From Streptomyces sp. NBC_00554 (GTDB lineage Bacteria; Actinomycetota; Actinomycetes; Streptomycetales; Streptomycetaceae): a DNA stretch of 64,000 nucleotides. The stretch spans positions 620,001 through 684,000 of the forward strand of contig NZ_CP107799.1 in assembly GCF_041431135.1 (NCBI RefSeq), given 5' to 3'. Positions 7,950-17,764 of the stretch are shown here, in pieces. The translations under genes and the position numbers were made by a program. Under the pieces are notes generated by a model, which did not search any database, was not told the DNA's origin, and saw only the letters and a program-made list of their open reading frames with translations. The first letter of the stretch is position 1. Each line of letters opens with the position of its first letter.

Positions 7950-10295
7950 TCACCCGTGACTGTTCGGCCGCCGGTGCGGTGGCTGTTCGGGGGCGGGGCG
8001 CAGCCTGGGGGCCGGGATCCGCAGGCCCTGGGGCTTGTCGGCTTCGACGGTGACCGGTTCGTGGTAGTGGCGGATCTCCAGGGGTTCGCCGCTCACGAGC
8101 GTGTAGGTGGCGGTGGCCGGTCCGATCTCCACACGCAGCCGGCGGCCGAGGAGTTCCAGGTTGAAGGCGAGGCGGTGGAAGCGCTCCGGCAGCCGGGGCT
8201 TGAACTCCAGGGTGTCGCCGTGGTGACGCAGACCGCCGAAGCCCGCGACCAGGGCCATCCAGGTTCCGGCCAGGGAGGCGATGTGCAGGCCGTCCCGGGT
8301 GTTGTTCTCCAGGTCGCGCAGATCCATCAGCGCGGCCTCCACCAAGTAGTCGTAGGCGAGACCCGGATGGCCCGCCTCGGCCGCGATCACGGCCTGGCAG
8401 CAGGCGGACAGGGAGGAGTCGCGGACGGTGAGGGGCTCGTAGTAGGCGAAGTTGCGGGCCTTGTGCTCGTCGTCGAAGTAGGGGCTGCACTTGTACATGG
8501 CCAGCACCAGGTCGGCCTGCTTGACGACCTGCTTGCGGTAGATGTCGAAGTACGGGAAGTGCAGCATCAGCGGGTACTGGTCGGGGCGGGTGGTGGCGAA
8601 GTCCCAACGCTGGTAGCTGGTGAACCCGGCGTGCTGTTCATGGACGCCTAGTTCGTGGTTGTAGGGGATGTGCATGGCGCCGGCGGCGTCGCGCCAGGCG
8701 GCGCTCTCCTCGTCGTCGACCCCGAGGGCCTCGGCCTGCCGCGGGTGGCGCTCGACGACGTCCGCGGCCGCCAGCAGGTTCGTACGGGCCATCAGGTTGG
8801 TGTACGTGTTGTCGTCCGCGACGGCGCTGTACTCGTCGGGGCCCGTCACCCCGTCGATGTGGAACCCTCCCTGGTGGTCGTGGTGGCCCAGCGACCGCCA
8901 CAGGCGCGCCGTCTCCACGAGCAGTTCGACCCCGGTGTCGCGTTCGAACGGCTTGTCGCCGGTGACGGCCGTGTAGTGCACGACGGCGTCGGCGATGTCG
9001 GCGTTGACGTGGAACGCGGCGGTCCCGGCAGGCCAGTACGCCGAGCCTTCCTCGCCCGCTATGGTCCGCCAGGGGAACGCCGCGCCGCCCAGGCCGAGTT
9101 GGGCCGCCCTCTCGCGGGCGGCGGGCAGTGTGTTCTGGCGCCAGCGCAGTGCCTCGGCCACGGCACCGGGTGCGGTGTAGGTGAGCAGCGGCAGTACGAA
9201 GGTCTCGGTGTCCCAGAACGCGTGGCCGTCGTATCCGGATCCGGTGAGCCCCTTCGCGGGTATCGCGCGCTGTTCGGCGCGGGCACCTGCCTGCAGGACG
9301 TGGAACAGCGCGAACCGTACCGCCTGCTGGATCTCCTCGTCGCCGTCCACCTCGACGTCCGCGCGGGCCCAGAAGTCGTCGAGATAGGCCCGCTGTTCGT
9401 CGACGAGGCCCTGCCAGCCGCCGTGCTGGGCCGACGCGAGCGCCGCGTCGGCCTGGGCGCGCAGAGCGGGCAGGGACCGGGTGCTCGACCAGCCGTAGGA
9501 GACGAGCTTCTCCACGTGCAGCTTCTGTCCGGGCTCCAGGACGGAGGTGACGGTGAGGCGGGCGACGTCGGCGGTGCTCTCGCCGCTCGTCGTGGTCGGT
9601 TCGGGGCCGGTGACGGCGTGGTCGGCGGCGGTGGCGACGCGCAGCCCGCTGCGCCGGGTGCGGTGCACCAGTCGCAGCCGCCCGCCCTGGGCAAAGTGCT
9701 CCTCACCTTCGAGCGGCGACTCCAGGACGATCGCGGCCCGGGGGTCTCCGTTGCGGCCCGGCAGTTGCTCGTTGGCGACGAGTTCCGACTGGACGACGAC
9801 ACGGACCCGGGAGTCGACGGCCTCCACCTCGTAACTGACAGCGGCTATCGCGCGCTGGGTGAAGGACACCAGCCGGGTGGAGCGCACACGGACCGTGTCG
9901 CCCGCCGGTGAGGTCCATTCGCAGCTCCGGGTGAGCAGACCGGTGCGCAGGTCGAGGACGCGCTCGTGGGAGCGCAGCCGTCCGTAGCGCAGGTCGAACG
10001 GCTCGTCGTCGACCAGCAGCCGGATCACCTTGCCGTTGGTGACGTTGATGACCGTCTGCCCGGACTCCGGGTAGCCGTATCCGGCTTCGGCGTAGGGCAG
10101 TGGGTGGACTTCGTGGACGCCGTTCAGGTAGGAGCCCGGAAGGCCGTGCGGTTCGCCTTCGTCGAGGTTGCCGCGCCAGCCGACATGGCCGTTGGACAGG
10201 GCGAACACGGACTCGCTCTGCGGCAGTACGTCGAGGTTGAGGACGTGCTCACGCAGGGCCCACGGCTCGACGGCGTACGACGTGTGAGTGATCAC
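7950..10295 (-). CDS. Glycoside hydrolase family 65, probable disaccharide phosphorylase
   Basis: The 781-residue length and motifs match GH65 of the actinobacterial Rv3401 type. There is an N-terminal beta-sandwich (FALSNGHVGWRGNLDEGEPHG), a central (alpha/alpha)6 barrel (HAFWDTETFVLPLLTY) and the catalytic-acid region TGPDEYSA with Glu488. GH65 enzymes split alpha-linked diglucosides with phosphate to give beta-glucose-1-phosphate. The HAD protein encoded just upstream would convert that to glucose-6-phosphate. Start GTG 10295 has GGGGGAG upstream and overlaps the HAD stop by 4 bases, so the two are translationally coupled. Which disaccharide is used cannot be told here. Hydrolase activity is an alternative. 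Confidence 0.87.
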   Translation of the reverse strand: MITHTSYAVEPWALREHVLNLDVLPQSESVFALSNGHVGWRGNLDEGEPHGLPGSYLNGVHEVHPLPYAEAGYGYPESGQTVINVTNGKVIRLLVDDEPFDLRYGRLRSHERVLDLRTGLLTRSCEWTSPAGDTVRVRSTRLVSFTQRAIAAVSYEVEAVDSRVRVVVQSELVANEQLPGRNGDPRAAIVLESPLEGEEHFAQGGRLRLVHRTRRSGLRVATAADHAVTGPEPTTTSGESTADVARLTVTSVLEPGQKLHVEKLVSYGWSSTRSLPALRAQADAALASAQHGGWQGLVDEQRAYLDDFWARADVEVDGDEEIQQAVRFALFHVLQAGARAEQRAIPAKGLTGSGYDGHAFWDTETFVLPLLTYTAPGAVAEALRWRQNTLPAARERAAQLGLGGAAFPWRTIAGEEGSAYWPAGTAAFHVNADIADAVVHYTAVTGDKPFERDTGVELLVETARLWRSLGHHDHQGGFHIDGVTGPDEYSAVADDNTYTNLMARTNLLAAADVVERHPRQAEALGVDDEESAAWRDAAGAMHIPYNHELGVHEQHAGFTSYQRWDFATTRPDQYPLMLHFPYFDIYRKQVVKQADLVLAMYKCSPYFDDEHKARNFAYYEPLTVRDSSLSACCQAVIAAEAGHPGLAYDYLVEAALMDLRDLENNTRDGLHIASLAGTWMALVAGFGGLRHHGDTLEFKPRLPERFHRLAFNLELLGRRLRVEIGPATATYTLVSGEPLEIRHYHEPVTVEADKPQGLRIPAPRLRPAPEQPPHRRPNSHG

Positions 10296-11032
10296 GCGCT
10301 CTCCCCCAGTTCCGCGAGATCCCGTACGACGATGTCCGCGCCGTGCGCGCGCAGGGCGGCTCCCTGGCCGACGCGGTCGACCCCGACGACGTACCCGAAG
10401 TGGCCCGAGCGGCCCGCGTCCATGCCGGCCAGCGCGTCCTCGAAGACGGCTGCCTGGGACGCGTCGGCTCCGAGGTCCCGCGCGGCTGCCAGGAAGGTGT
10501 CCGGCTTCGGCTTGCCCGGCAGTCTGCGCTCGGCTGCGACGACGCCGTCGATCCTGACCTCGAAGAGGGACTCGGCGCCCACCGCGCGCAGGATGTCCCG
10601 GCAGTTGGTGCTGGAGGAGACGACCGCGGTCCGCAGACCGCTCGCGCGGACCGCCTCGACATAGCGCAGTGTGCCGTCGTACGCCTCCACGCCGCCGCTG
10701 CGGATCAGTTCGAGGAGCAGGTTGTTCTTGCGGTTGCCAAGGCCTTGGACAGTCGGACTGTCCGGCGGGTCGTCGGGCGACCCCTCGGGCAGTTCGATTC
10801 CCCGCGAGGCGAGGAAGGCGCGGACGCCGTCGGCGCGCGGGCGTCCGTCCACGTGGTCGTTGTAGTCGGCGTCGGTGAAGGGACGGAACCCGTCGCCGTC
10901 ACGTTGGTGGAGGAATTCGTCGAACGTCCGCTGCCAGGCGGCCGCGTGGACGACGGCGGTCTTGGTGATGACCCCGTCGAGATCGAAGAGGCAGGCCAGG
11001 ATTTCTTTCGGAAGACCGAGCTGCTCTGTCAT
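10292..11032 (-). CDS. HAD family hydrolase, beta-phosphoglucomutase-like
   Basis: The 246-residue protein has HAD motif I FDLDGVITKT near the N-terminus, motif II VVSSST, motif III Lys in GKPKPDTF and motif IV VFEDALAGMDAG. A helical cap between motifs I and II (AAAWQRTFDEFL, HVDGRPRADGV) is typical of beta-phosphoglucomutases. Paired with the overlapping GH65 gene it would convert beta-glucose-1-phosphate to glucose-6-phosphate in the cytoplasm. The same pair is known in mycobacteria (Rv3400/Rv3401). ATG 11032 (MTEQLGLPKE) gives the usual length. An in-frame GTG at 11077 is possible, and neither has a clear ribosome site. Confidence 0.85.
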   Translation of the reverse strand: MTEQLGLPKEILACLFDLDGVITKTAVVHAAAWQRTFDEFLHQRDGDGFRPFTDADYNDHVDGRPRADGVRAFLASRGIELPEGSPDDPPDSPTVQGLGNRKNNLLLELIRSGGVEAYDGTLRYVEAVRASGLRTAVVSSSTNCRDILRAVGAESLFEVRIDGVVAAERRLPGKPKPDTFLAAARDLGADASQAAVFEDALAGMDAGRSGHFGYVVGVDRVGQGAALRAHGADIVVRDLAELGESA

Positions 11033-11107
11033 ACGGTGCAGTGTGCCCCGAGGGGCCCCGGCCACGGGGTGGCGCACACCACACGGCCTCGGGGCGGTCG
11101 AGGTGCC

Positions 11108-11260
11108 CTAGGACTTCTTCAAGTCGGCCCGGTAGGTCCGGTAGAGCGCGGTGCCGTCGTCGCAGCGCCGTGGTGGGGTGCTGCACTTCGGGCAGCCGAG
11201 CAGGTGGTCGAAGTAGGCGCGATAGCTTTGGGGGGCGAGCGTGGGGCTCTGCTGCGACAT
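11108..11260 (-). CDS. Small cysteine-containing protein, 50 aa
   Basis: A short reading frame from ATG 11260 to TAG 11108-11110 has an excellent ribosome site (GGGGAG, 7 bases upstream). The product has a CPKC pair followed by a third cysteine (CSTPPRRCDDG) in the middle, a Tyr/Arg-rich C-terminal stretch (ALYRTYRADL) and a lysine-rich end. The three cysteines could form half of a zinc ribbon. The protein is divergent from the DUF6191 gene at 11409. I recognise the general look of small streptomycete proteins but no named family. Function unknown. Confidence 0.65.
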   Translation of the reverse strand: MSQQSPTLAPQSYRAYFDHLLGCPKCSTPPRRCDDGTALYRTYRADLKKS

Positions 11261-11408
11261 GAAGTTTCTCCCCGTGTCCGGCCACTGCGGGCGCCAGATA
11301 TTGACCAGAATTCAACAGCTGCATCAGCATAGGCCGAATTCACCGCGAAGAGGCCAAAGGCGATACCCGCCTGGCCGGAATCCACCTCCGGGCACGGATA
11401 CTGGGGCC

Positions 11409-11729
11409 ATGGGATTCGCCGTCTTCATGACCCTGCCCGGACTCGTCATCCTGCTGACGCTGCTGGCCTTCGTGGACCAACTGCTGCTGCGGGTGGGCCG
11501 GTCGGGCATGCTGCCCTGGCGGAACGGAGCGCGCCAGGGGCAGATATCCGCAACCGGGTTCGAGCAGCTCCACGCGAGTTTCTCGCCGGGCAAGCAGAAC
11601 GAGCTCAAGGAGCGTCAGTCGGCGCTGGTGATGCGGGACGACGAGGAGGACGGGGCTCCGCCGAACCGGACGACCGTCGATCTGGACGGCGGGACGGCTG
11701 TCGTACGGATACTGCGGGCCGGCCGGTAG
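11409..11729 (+). CDS. DUF6191-type small membrane protein
   Basis: The 106-residue protein starts with one transmembrane helix (LPGLVILLTLLAFVDQLLL), then a basic turn (RVGRSGMLPWRNG) and a soluble tail with the conserved-looking segments GQISATGFEQLHASFSPGK and ALVMRDDEEDGAPP. I associate this pattern with DUF6191, known only from actinobacteria. ATG 11409 was preferred over upstream in-frame codons because it places the hydrophobic helix at the N-terminus. It ends 8 bases before the kinase gene, so the two are likely one transcript. Confidence 0.7.
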   Translation: MGFAVFMTLPGLVILLTLLAFVDQLLLRVGRSGMLPWRNGARQGQISATGFEQLHASFSPGKQNELKERQSALVMRDDEEDGAPPNRTTVDLDGGTAVVRILRAGR

Positions 11730-11737
11730 GAGGGTCC

Positions 11738-12451
<714 letters not shown>

Positions 12452-14216
12452 ACGCCTCGGTGCGGACGGTCAGTCCCGCGGGGGTGAGGTCGAAGACCGG
12501 GGTGAACGGGCCGCCGGGGCCGTAGCGCACGGCGAAGATGTGCAGGTCCTCCGGTGCGCCGGGAGCCGGTCCCGCTTCGAAGGCGGTGGAGGCGACGAGG
12601 TGGCGCCAGCCCTCGTCCGGGTTGCCGTAGCCGCGCGGGTCGGCCGCGAGGGCGAAGGCCGCCTGCTGCTGCGTCGTCTCCGCGCGGGCGTCGAAGTGGT
12701 CCACACTCTCCGTCGCCGGGTGGGTGAGGCGCAGGTCGCCGGCGGAGGTCACGTCGGCCTCAGCGGTCCTGCGCACCCGGTCGCCGTCGTCGGTGGCGTA
12801 CGGCAGCCCGGCGAGCAGGTAGGGGGTTCCGTCCAGCCGTTCCACGGCGACGGTCATCCACAGGCTCGCGCCGTCCGTGACGTACAGGGATCGGACGTGG
12901 CGCAGGACGTGGTCGCGGCCGACGACGGGCTTGGTGACGAGTTTGGCCGTCAGCGCGTCGGTGCGCAGGTCGCGGACCCGGGTCTCGCCCATCGGGCGGC
13001 ACAGCAGGAAACCGTCGGTGACCGGGCCGAAGCCGTGCTGGCGGTTGACGGCGGCGGGCAGGTAGTACGTGCCGCCCGCCTCGACGAGTGACGGGGTCAT
13101 CCTGTCGTCGAAGGCCACCGAGACCGTGCCCGCGCGGAGTTGATGGCGTACGGGGTCCTTCGACGGCGTGCGGTGCCAGGGCGTGGTGTCCTGGATCTGC
13201 CAGACCAGCATGAAGGCGAAGTGGCCGTCGATGCCGCCGTCCCGCTGGACCGCGTGCCGGCCCCAGCGGGTGTCGCCCCGGTAGCGGCCGAGGTCGGCGC
13301 CGATGCGGTCGCCGAAGTAGCGCAGGCCGAGGACGGACTCGAACCCGGAGTGCTGTTCGCTGTAGCGCGGGCCGCCGTTGTCGAAGCCGCCGACGGTCAG
13401 GCGCGCGTCGAGGTAGCGGGCGAGCGCGTCACCGTCCTCGGCGAAGATCTCCTCGCCGCTGATCCGGTGGGCCTGGGCGAGGAAGGAGAGGGAGATCGGG
13501 CCGTAGTTGTTGTCGTAGGCGCCGCCGTGCTCCGGGGGCAGGAGGGCGCCCCGGTCTCGTACGCGATGGGCGCGGATCTCTTCGACGTACAGGCTGACCG
13601 CGTGCGAGCGGACCAACTCGCCTTCCCCCGACGGGAGATGGCGAGAGAGCATCAGTCCGCCGACGATGCAACCGATGGCCTGGTTGCCGGCCTCCTGCGG
13701 ATTGAAGAAGGTCGCCTCCGTCAGCCAACGCCAGTAGCCGACCGCCGACTTCAGCAGCTCATCCCGCTGTTCGTCGTCGACGAGCCCGTCGGCCGTGTCC
13801 AGGACATTGACCGCCTGGAGCAGCGCCCACACCGTGCTCGGCCAGTCACCGATGGGATGCGCGCCCGCCTCCACCACGTAACGGGCGTACGGCAGACCGG
13901 AGTTGCGCACACTCAGGTTCGGGTAGCCGGGGTTGTCCTCGGTGAACACCCGCTCGTGGAGGTGAAAGGCGAGGCTGCGCCGGACGGCCTCCGGCAGGCG
14001 CGGGTCCTTCGTGCGCCGCCAGGCGAGCGCGAGCAGGGAGGTGATGCCCAGCGACGTGTCCCCGATGTCGTCCACGGCGGCGGGGTGTTCGAGGCTGCCT
14101 TCCGGCGTGAGCCGGGCGAGGGCCTCCTCGGTGACGGCGGCGAGGACGGCGTCGTACGCGGCGGGATCGTCCGGCAGATCGTGCAACGGACCGCGCTGGT
14201 GAGGGAGATGCACGTG

Positions 14217-15104
14217 TCAGCCCTTCATGCCGGAGGTCGCCAGGCCTTCGACCAGCCTCTTCTGGAAGACCAGGAAACAGATGAGCGTGGGCAGGAGGGC
14301 GAGTGTCGACATGGCGAACATCGCGCCGTACGAGGAGCCGCTCGTCTGGTCCATGAACAGGGTCAGGCCGAGGGGGACGGTGAACTTGTCGTTCTGCTGG
14401 AGGTAGACGAGCTGGTGGAGGAAGTCGTCGTACGTCCAGATGAAGGTGAAGATCGTGGTGGTGATCAGGGCCGGCTTCATCAGCGGCAGGATGATCTTCC
14501 AGTAGATCTGGAGGGGGTTGGCGCCGTCCATCATGGCCGCCTGGTCCAGCTCACGCGGGATGGAGCGGATGAACTGCACCATCAGGAAGATGAAGAAGGC
14601 GTCCGTGGCCAGGAACTTCGGCACGATGAGCGGCAGGTAGGTGTTGATCCAGGTCAGGTTGTAGAAGATCGTGTACTGCGGGATCAGGACGGCCTGCGTG
14701 GGCAGCATGAGCGTGCCGAGCATCAGGCCGAACCAGATCTTCTTGCCGCGGAACTCGAAGCGCGCGAAGGCGTAGGCGGCCAGCGAGCAGGAGATCACGT
14801 TGCCGATCACCGCGCCGATGGTGACGATCAGCGAGTTGGTGATGTAGAGGGAGAAGGAGTTGCCTGAGCCGCTCCAGCCCTCGGAGTAGTTCTCCGGGCG
14901 CAGCGCGTTCGGGATGAGTCCGGGGTGGGTGAAGATCTCGGTGTCGGGCTTGAAGGAGCTGCTGAGCATCCACAGCAGCGGGTACAGCATGACGACCGCG
15001 ACGCCGATGAGCAGGGTGTGCATGTAGATACGGCGGGAGCCGGTGGCCGAACGCAGCTTCTGGAGCGGCGACTTCGGGGACTGGGCCGGGGTGATGGCGG
15101 ACAT
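14217..15104 (-). CDS. Carbohydrate ABC transporter permease, MalG type (CUT1)
   Basis: The 295-residue protein has six predicted membrane segments and the CUT1 EAA loop (RELDQAAMMDGANPLQIYWKI), which contacts the ATPase. The N-terminal tail is polar and proline-rich. The C-terminus ends VEGLATSGMKG, typical for MalG-like subunits. It lies 19 bases behind the partner permease and 3 bases before the toroid lyase-like gene. No ATPase gene is present in the operon. In Streptomyces such CUT1 systems are generally energised by the shared MsiK ATPase. Confidence 0.9.
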   Translation of the reverse strand: MSAITPAQSPKSPLQKLRSATGSRRIYMHTLLIGVAVVMLYPLLWMLSSSFKPDTEIFTHPGLIPNALRPENYSEGWSGSGNSFSLYITNSLIVTIGAVIGNVISCSLAAYAFARFEFRGKKIWFGLMLGTLMLPTQAVLIPQYTIFYNLTWINTYLPLIVPKFLATDAFFIFLMVQFIRSIPRELDQAAMMDGANPLQIYWKIILPLMKPALITTTIFTFIWTYDDFLHQLVYLQQNDKFTVPLGLTLFMDQTSGSSYGAMFAMSTLALLPTLICFLVFQKRLVEGLATSGMKG

Positions 15105-15123
15105 GGGGTAGCGGACTCCTCGC

Positions 15124-16101
15124 TCAGTCGTCGTAGTGGACCCAGTAGCGGCTGGCGATGAAGTTGACCGCCGTGAAGCCGGCGATGACCAGGAACAACA
15201 CCCAGGCCAGCGCGGAGGCGTACCCCATCTGAAGGTCGGTGAAGCCCTTCTTGTACAGGTACAGGGAGTACAGCATGGTCGAGTTGAGCGGCCCGCCCGA
15301 GCCGTTGCTGATCACGAAGGCGGGGGTGAACGTCTTGAACGCGTCGATGATCTGCAGGACGACGTTGAAGAACACGATCGGCGTCAGCAACGGCAGGGTG
15401 ATCTTGAAGAACCGGGTGACGGGCGAGGCGCCGTCGATCGCGGCCGCCTCGTACACGTCCTTCGGCAGCTGCTTCAGGCCGGCCAGGAAGATGACCATCG
15501 GGGTGCCGAACTGCCAGACGGCGAGCAGGACGAGCGTGTAGAGCGCGGTGTCCGGGCTGGAGATCCAGTCCTGGCCCTTGATGCCGAACCAGGCCAGGAA
15601 GTCGTTGAAGAGGCCGTCGCCGCCGAAGACCTGCCGCCACACGATGGCGATGGCCACCGCGCCGCCGAGCAGCGACGGCAGATAGAAGGCGGCCCGGTAG
15701 AGCCCGATGCCCTTGAGGTCGCGGTTGAGCAGCATGGCCACGCCGAGCGCGAGCGCCAGCTTCAGCGGCACGGACACCACGACGTACACGAGCGTGGCGT
15801 GCACCGAGTCCCAGAAGACCGGGTCCTGGGTGAACATGCGCTCGTAGTTCTCGGTGCCGGTCCACTGCGGGGGTGTCAGCAGGTCGAAGTCGGTGAACGA
15901 CAGGTACAGCGAGTCGAGCATCGGGTAGATCGTCAGCCCGAACAGGCCGATGAACCAGGGGGCCAGGAAGGCGTACGGCCACCAGCCTCCGCCCCGCCGT
16001 CTGGCGAGGCGGCGGCGCATGCGGTCGCGCTCCCGCTGGTCGGACGGGGTCGCCGGAACCGGCGGCTCCTTCACGACCTCGTCGGTCTTCGCGGTGGTCA
16101 T
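15124..16101 (-). CDS. Carbohydrate ABC transporter permease, MalF type (CUT1)
   Basis: The 325-residue protein has a charged cytoplasmic tail (RERDRMRRRLARRRGGG), six membrane segments and the EAA loop KDVYEAAAIDGASPVTRFFK. Two starts are possible: ATG 16107 and ATG 16101. AGGGAG immediately precedes the first and is 6 bases from the second, so 16101 (MTTAKTDEV) is better. It forms the membrane channel with the MalG-type subunit and receives sugar from the lipoprotein encoded 53 bases upstream. Confidence 0.9.
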   Translation of the reverse strand: MTTAKTDEVVKEPPVPATPSDQRERDRMRRRLARRRGGGWWPYAFLAPWFIGLFGLTIYPMLDSLYLSFTDFDLLTPPQWTGTENYERMFTQDPVFWDSVHATLVYVVVSVPLKLALALGVAMLLNRDLKGIGLYRAAFYLPSLLGGAVAIAIVWRQVFGGDGLFNDFLAWFGIKGQDWISSPDTALYTLVLLAVWQFGTPMVIFLAGLKQLPKDVYEAAAIDGASPVTRFFKITLPLLTPIVFFNVVLQIIDAFKTFTPAFVISNGSGGPLNSTMLYSLYLYKKGFTDLQMGYASALAWVLFLVIAGFTAVNFIASRYWVHYDD

Positions 16102-16154
16102 ACTCATCTCCCTGGCCCTCTCCCGGTGTTCGGTGGTGCGGCGGCGAGGCCGGC

Positions 16155-17486
16155 CTAGGCGCCCAGGATGCCGGGCGCCTGGTCGAAGAACTCGCTCAGC
16201 TGCGCCTTGATCGACTTCTTGCCGAAGGCGACGGCGAGGTTCGACTGGAACAGCAGGTCCCAGATCTGGTCGGCGCCCTGCGGCGGGGGCACCGGAGCGG
16301 GCAGGGCGTTGGTCGCCTTCCCGACGCGCTGGGAGATGTAGTCGGCGTTCGCCATGTTCAGCTTGTCCGTCTCGGTCAGGCCCGAGGCGATCAGGTTGCG
16401 CGCCTTCTCCGTCGGCGGGATGCCGCGCAGCAGCTGCATGTCCTTGATGGCCGTGTCGTCCTGCGCGAAGAACGACATGATCTTCACGGAGTCGGCGACC
16501 TTCTTGCTGGCCTTGGTGGCGCTCAGCAGGACACCGCCGTTGACGAAGTTGCCCTCGCGGGCGCCGGACCAGTCGCCCTGCGGGGTGGGCAGGAAGTCCA
16601 GCTGGGCGTCGGTGATGGAGCCGCCCGCGCCGTAGACACCGGAGTCGAAGGTGAACAGGGCCTTGCCGATGACGACCGCGTTCTTGGTGAGGTCGTTGTG
16701 CGCGGCGGAGGTGATCGCCGGCGGCGGGGAGGCGTTGAGCTTGCGCATCTCGGCCCAGAACTCCCACCACTCCTGGAGGGTGGCGGAGGTGAAGCCGAGC
16801 TTTGTGCCGTCGTCGGAGAAGAAGGTCTCGCCCTTCTCACGGGCGAAGATCTCGAAGCACTGGAGGGCGCCACCGCCACCGTCGTCGACGCCGTAGATCT
16901 TGCCGCCGCTCTTCTTGTAGACGTCCTGGGAGATCTTCTTCAGGTCGGCCCAGGTCCACTCGCGGTCCGGCAGCTTCAGGCCGAGGTCCTCCAGGCCGCT
17001 GCGGTTGACGGTGAGCTGGTTGACGCCGATGCCGGACGGGACGCCGTACAGCTTGCCGTCGACGGTGCCCGCCGCGAGAAGCGTCTTGGCGAAGCCCGTC
17101 AGGTCCAGGGTCTTGCCGACGTACTCGTCGATCGGGGCGAGGACACCCTTGCGGGCGTACTGAGCGACCAGCGCGGTGTCCATCTGGAGCAGGTCGGGGG
17201 CGCTGCCACCGGCGATGTTGGTGTTGAACTTGTCGAAGTACCCGTCGTATCCGGAGTAGGTCTCCTGGATCTTGATCTTCGGGTTCGACTTCTGGAACGT
17301 GGCGAGCGCCTTCTTGTAGGCGTTGTGCCGGTCGTCGCTGCCCCACCAGGTCATGGTCAGCTTGCTGCTCGTGGAGCCTGCCCCGGTACCTCCGGAGCAG
17401 GCGCTGAGCGCACTGCCGAGCGCGCCGGCGACGGCGAGCCCGCTCGCGGTGCGGAAGAGGGTTCTGCGCGAGATCTGGTGACCCAC
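16155..17486 (-). CDS. Extracellular sugar-binding lipoprotein of ABC transporter (family 1 SBP)
   Basis: The 443-residue protein starts VGHQISRRTLFRTASGLAV, a twin-arginine signal, and carries the lipobox LSAC at about residues 26-29, so it is a Tat-exported lipoprotein anchored outside the membrane. The mature part has the SBP_bac_1 pattern (LTMTWWGSDDRHNAYKKALATF, SAPDLLQMDTALVAQYA, LYGVPSGIGVNQLTVNRSGL). GTG 17486 is firmly supported by AAGGAGG 5 bases upstream. It is the first gene of the operon, followed by both permeases and the toroid enzyme. A promoter and an AAGCGCTT operator lie upstream. The ligand is not deducible. Confidence 0.9.
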   Translation of the reverse strand: MGHQISRRTLFRTASGLAVAGALGSALSACSGGTGAGSTSSKLTMTWWGSDDRHNAYKKALATFQKSNPKIKIQETYSGYDGYFDKFNTNIAGGSAPDLLQMDTALVAQYARKGVLAPIDEYVGKTLDLTGFAKTLLAAGTVDGKLYGVPSGIGVNQLTVNRSGLEDLGLKLPDREWTWADLKKISQDVYKKSGGKIYGVDDGGGGALQCFEIFAREKGETFFSDDGTKLGFTSATLQEWWEFWAEMRKLNASPPPAITSAAHNDLTKNAVVIGKALFTFDSGVYGAGGSITDAQLDFLPTPQGDWSGAREGNFVNGGVLLSATKASKKVADSVKIMSFFAQDDTAIKDMQLLRGIPPTEKARNLIASGLTETDKLNMANADYISQRVGKATNALPAPVPPPQGADQIWDLLFQSNLAVAFGKKSIKAQLSEFFDQAPGILGA

Positions 17487-17718
17487 CGGGTCCTCCTTGA
17501 TGTGCGTGACGGAATTCCCGGCCAGTCGCACGGCACGGGCTGAATTCTGTTCGGAAGGGCACCTTCCGGAGCGCGGCCTCGCCCGGCCGCGCCATCCTGA
17601 CGGGTGGGGATCCCCGGCCGCCATGGCCGTCGTCACACGAGCACGCCCTCGCATGGCTGCCGTGCCTCTTGGTGCACGGGCGGGACGCTCACCCCAGGTC
17701 GACGTCCCGGCCGACCTA

Positions 17719-17764
17719 GAAAGCGCTTGTCCGGACATTGGCAGACTGAGTCGGAAGCCGTCAA
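17719..17764 (-). promoter_or_regulatory. Promoter and AAGCGCTT operator for the sugar ABC operon
   Basis: On the minus strand TTGACG (17759-17764) is followed after 18 bases by CAATGT, a reasonable -35/-10 pair. The palindrome AAGCGCTT (17721-17728) lies just downstream, where a bound repressor would block transcription. This core is typical of LacI/GalR-type operators in actinobacteria. The adjacent regulator is a ROK protein with a different-looking operator of its own, so the factor binding here may be encoded elsewhere. The -35 overlaps the end of the ROK gene. Confidence 0.5.

Noticed and set aside
7950..10295. Naming the GH65 enzyme a specific maltose, trehalose or kojibiose phosphorylase
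   Set aside because: Specificity loops cannot be judged by eye. Only the family and the pairing with a phosphoglucomutase-like HAD are supported.
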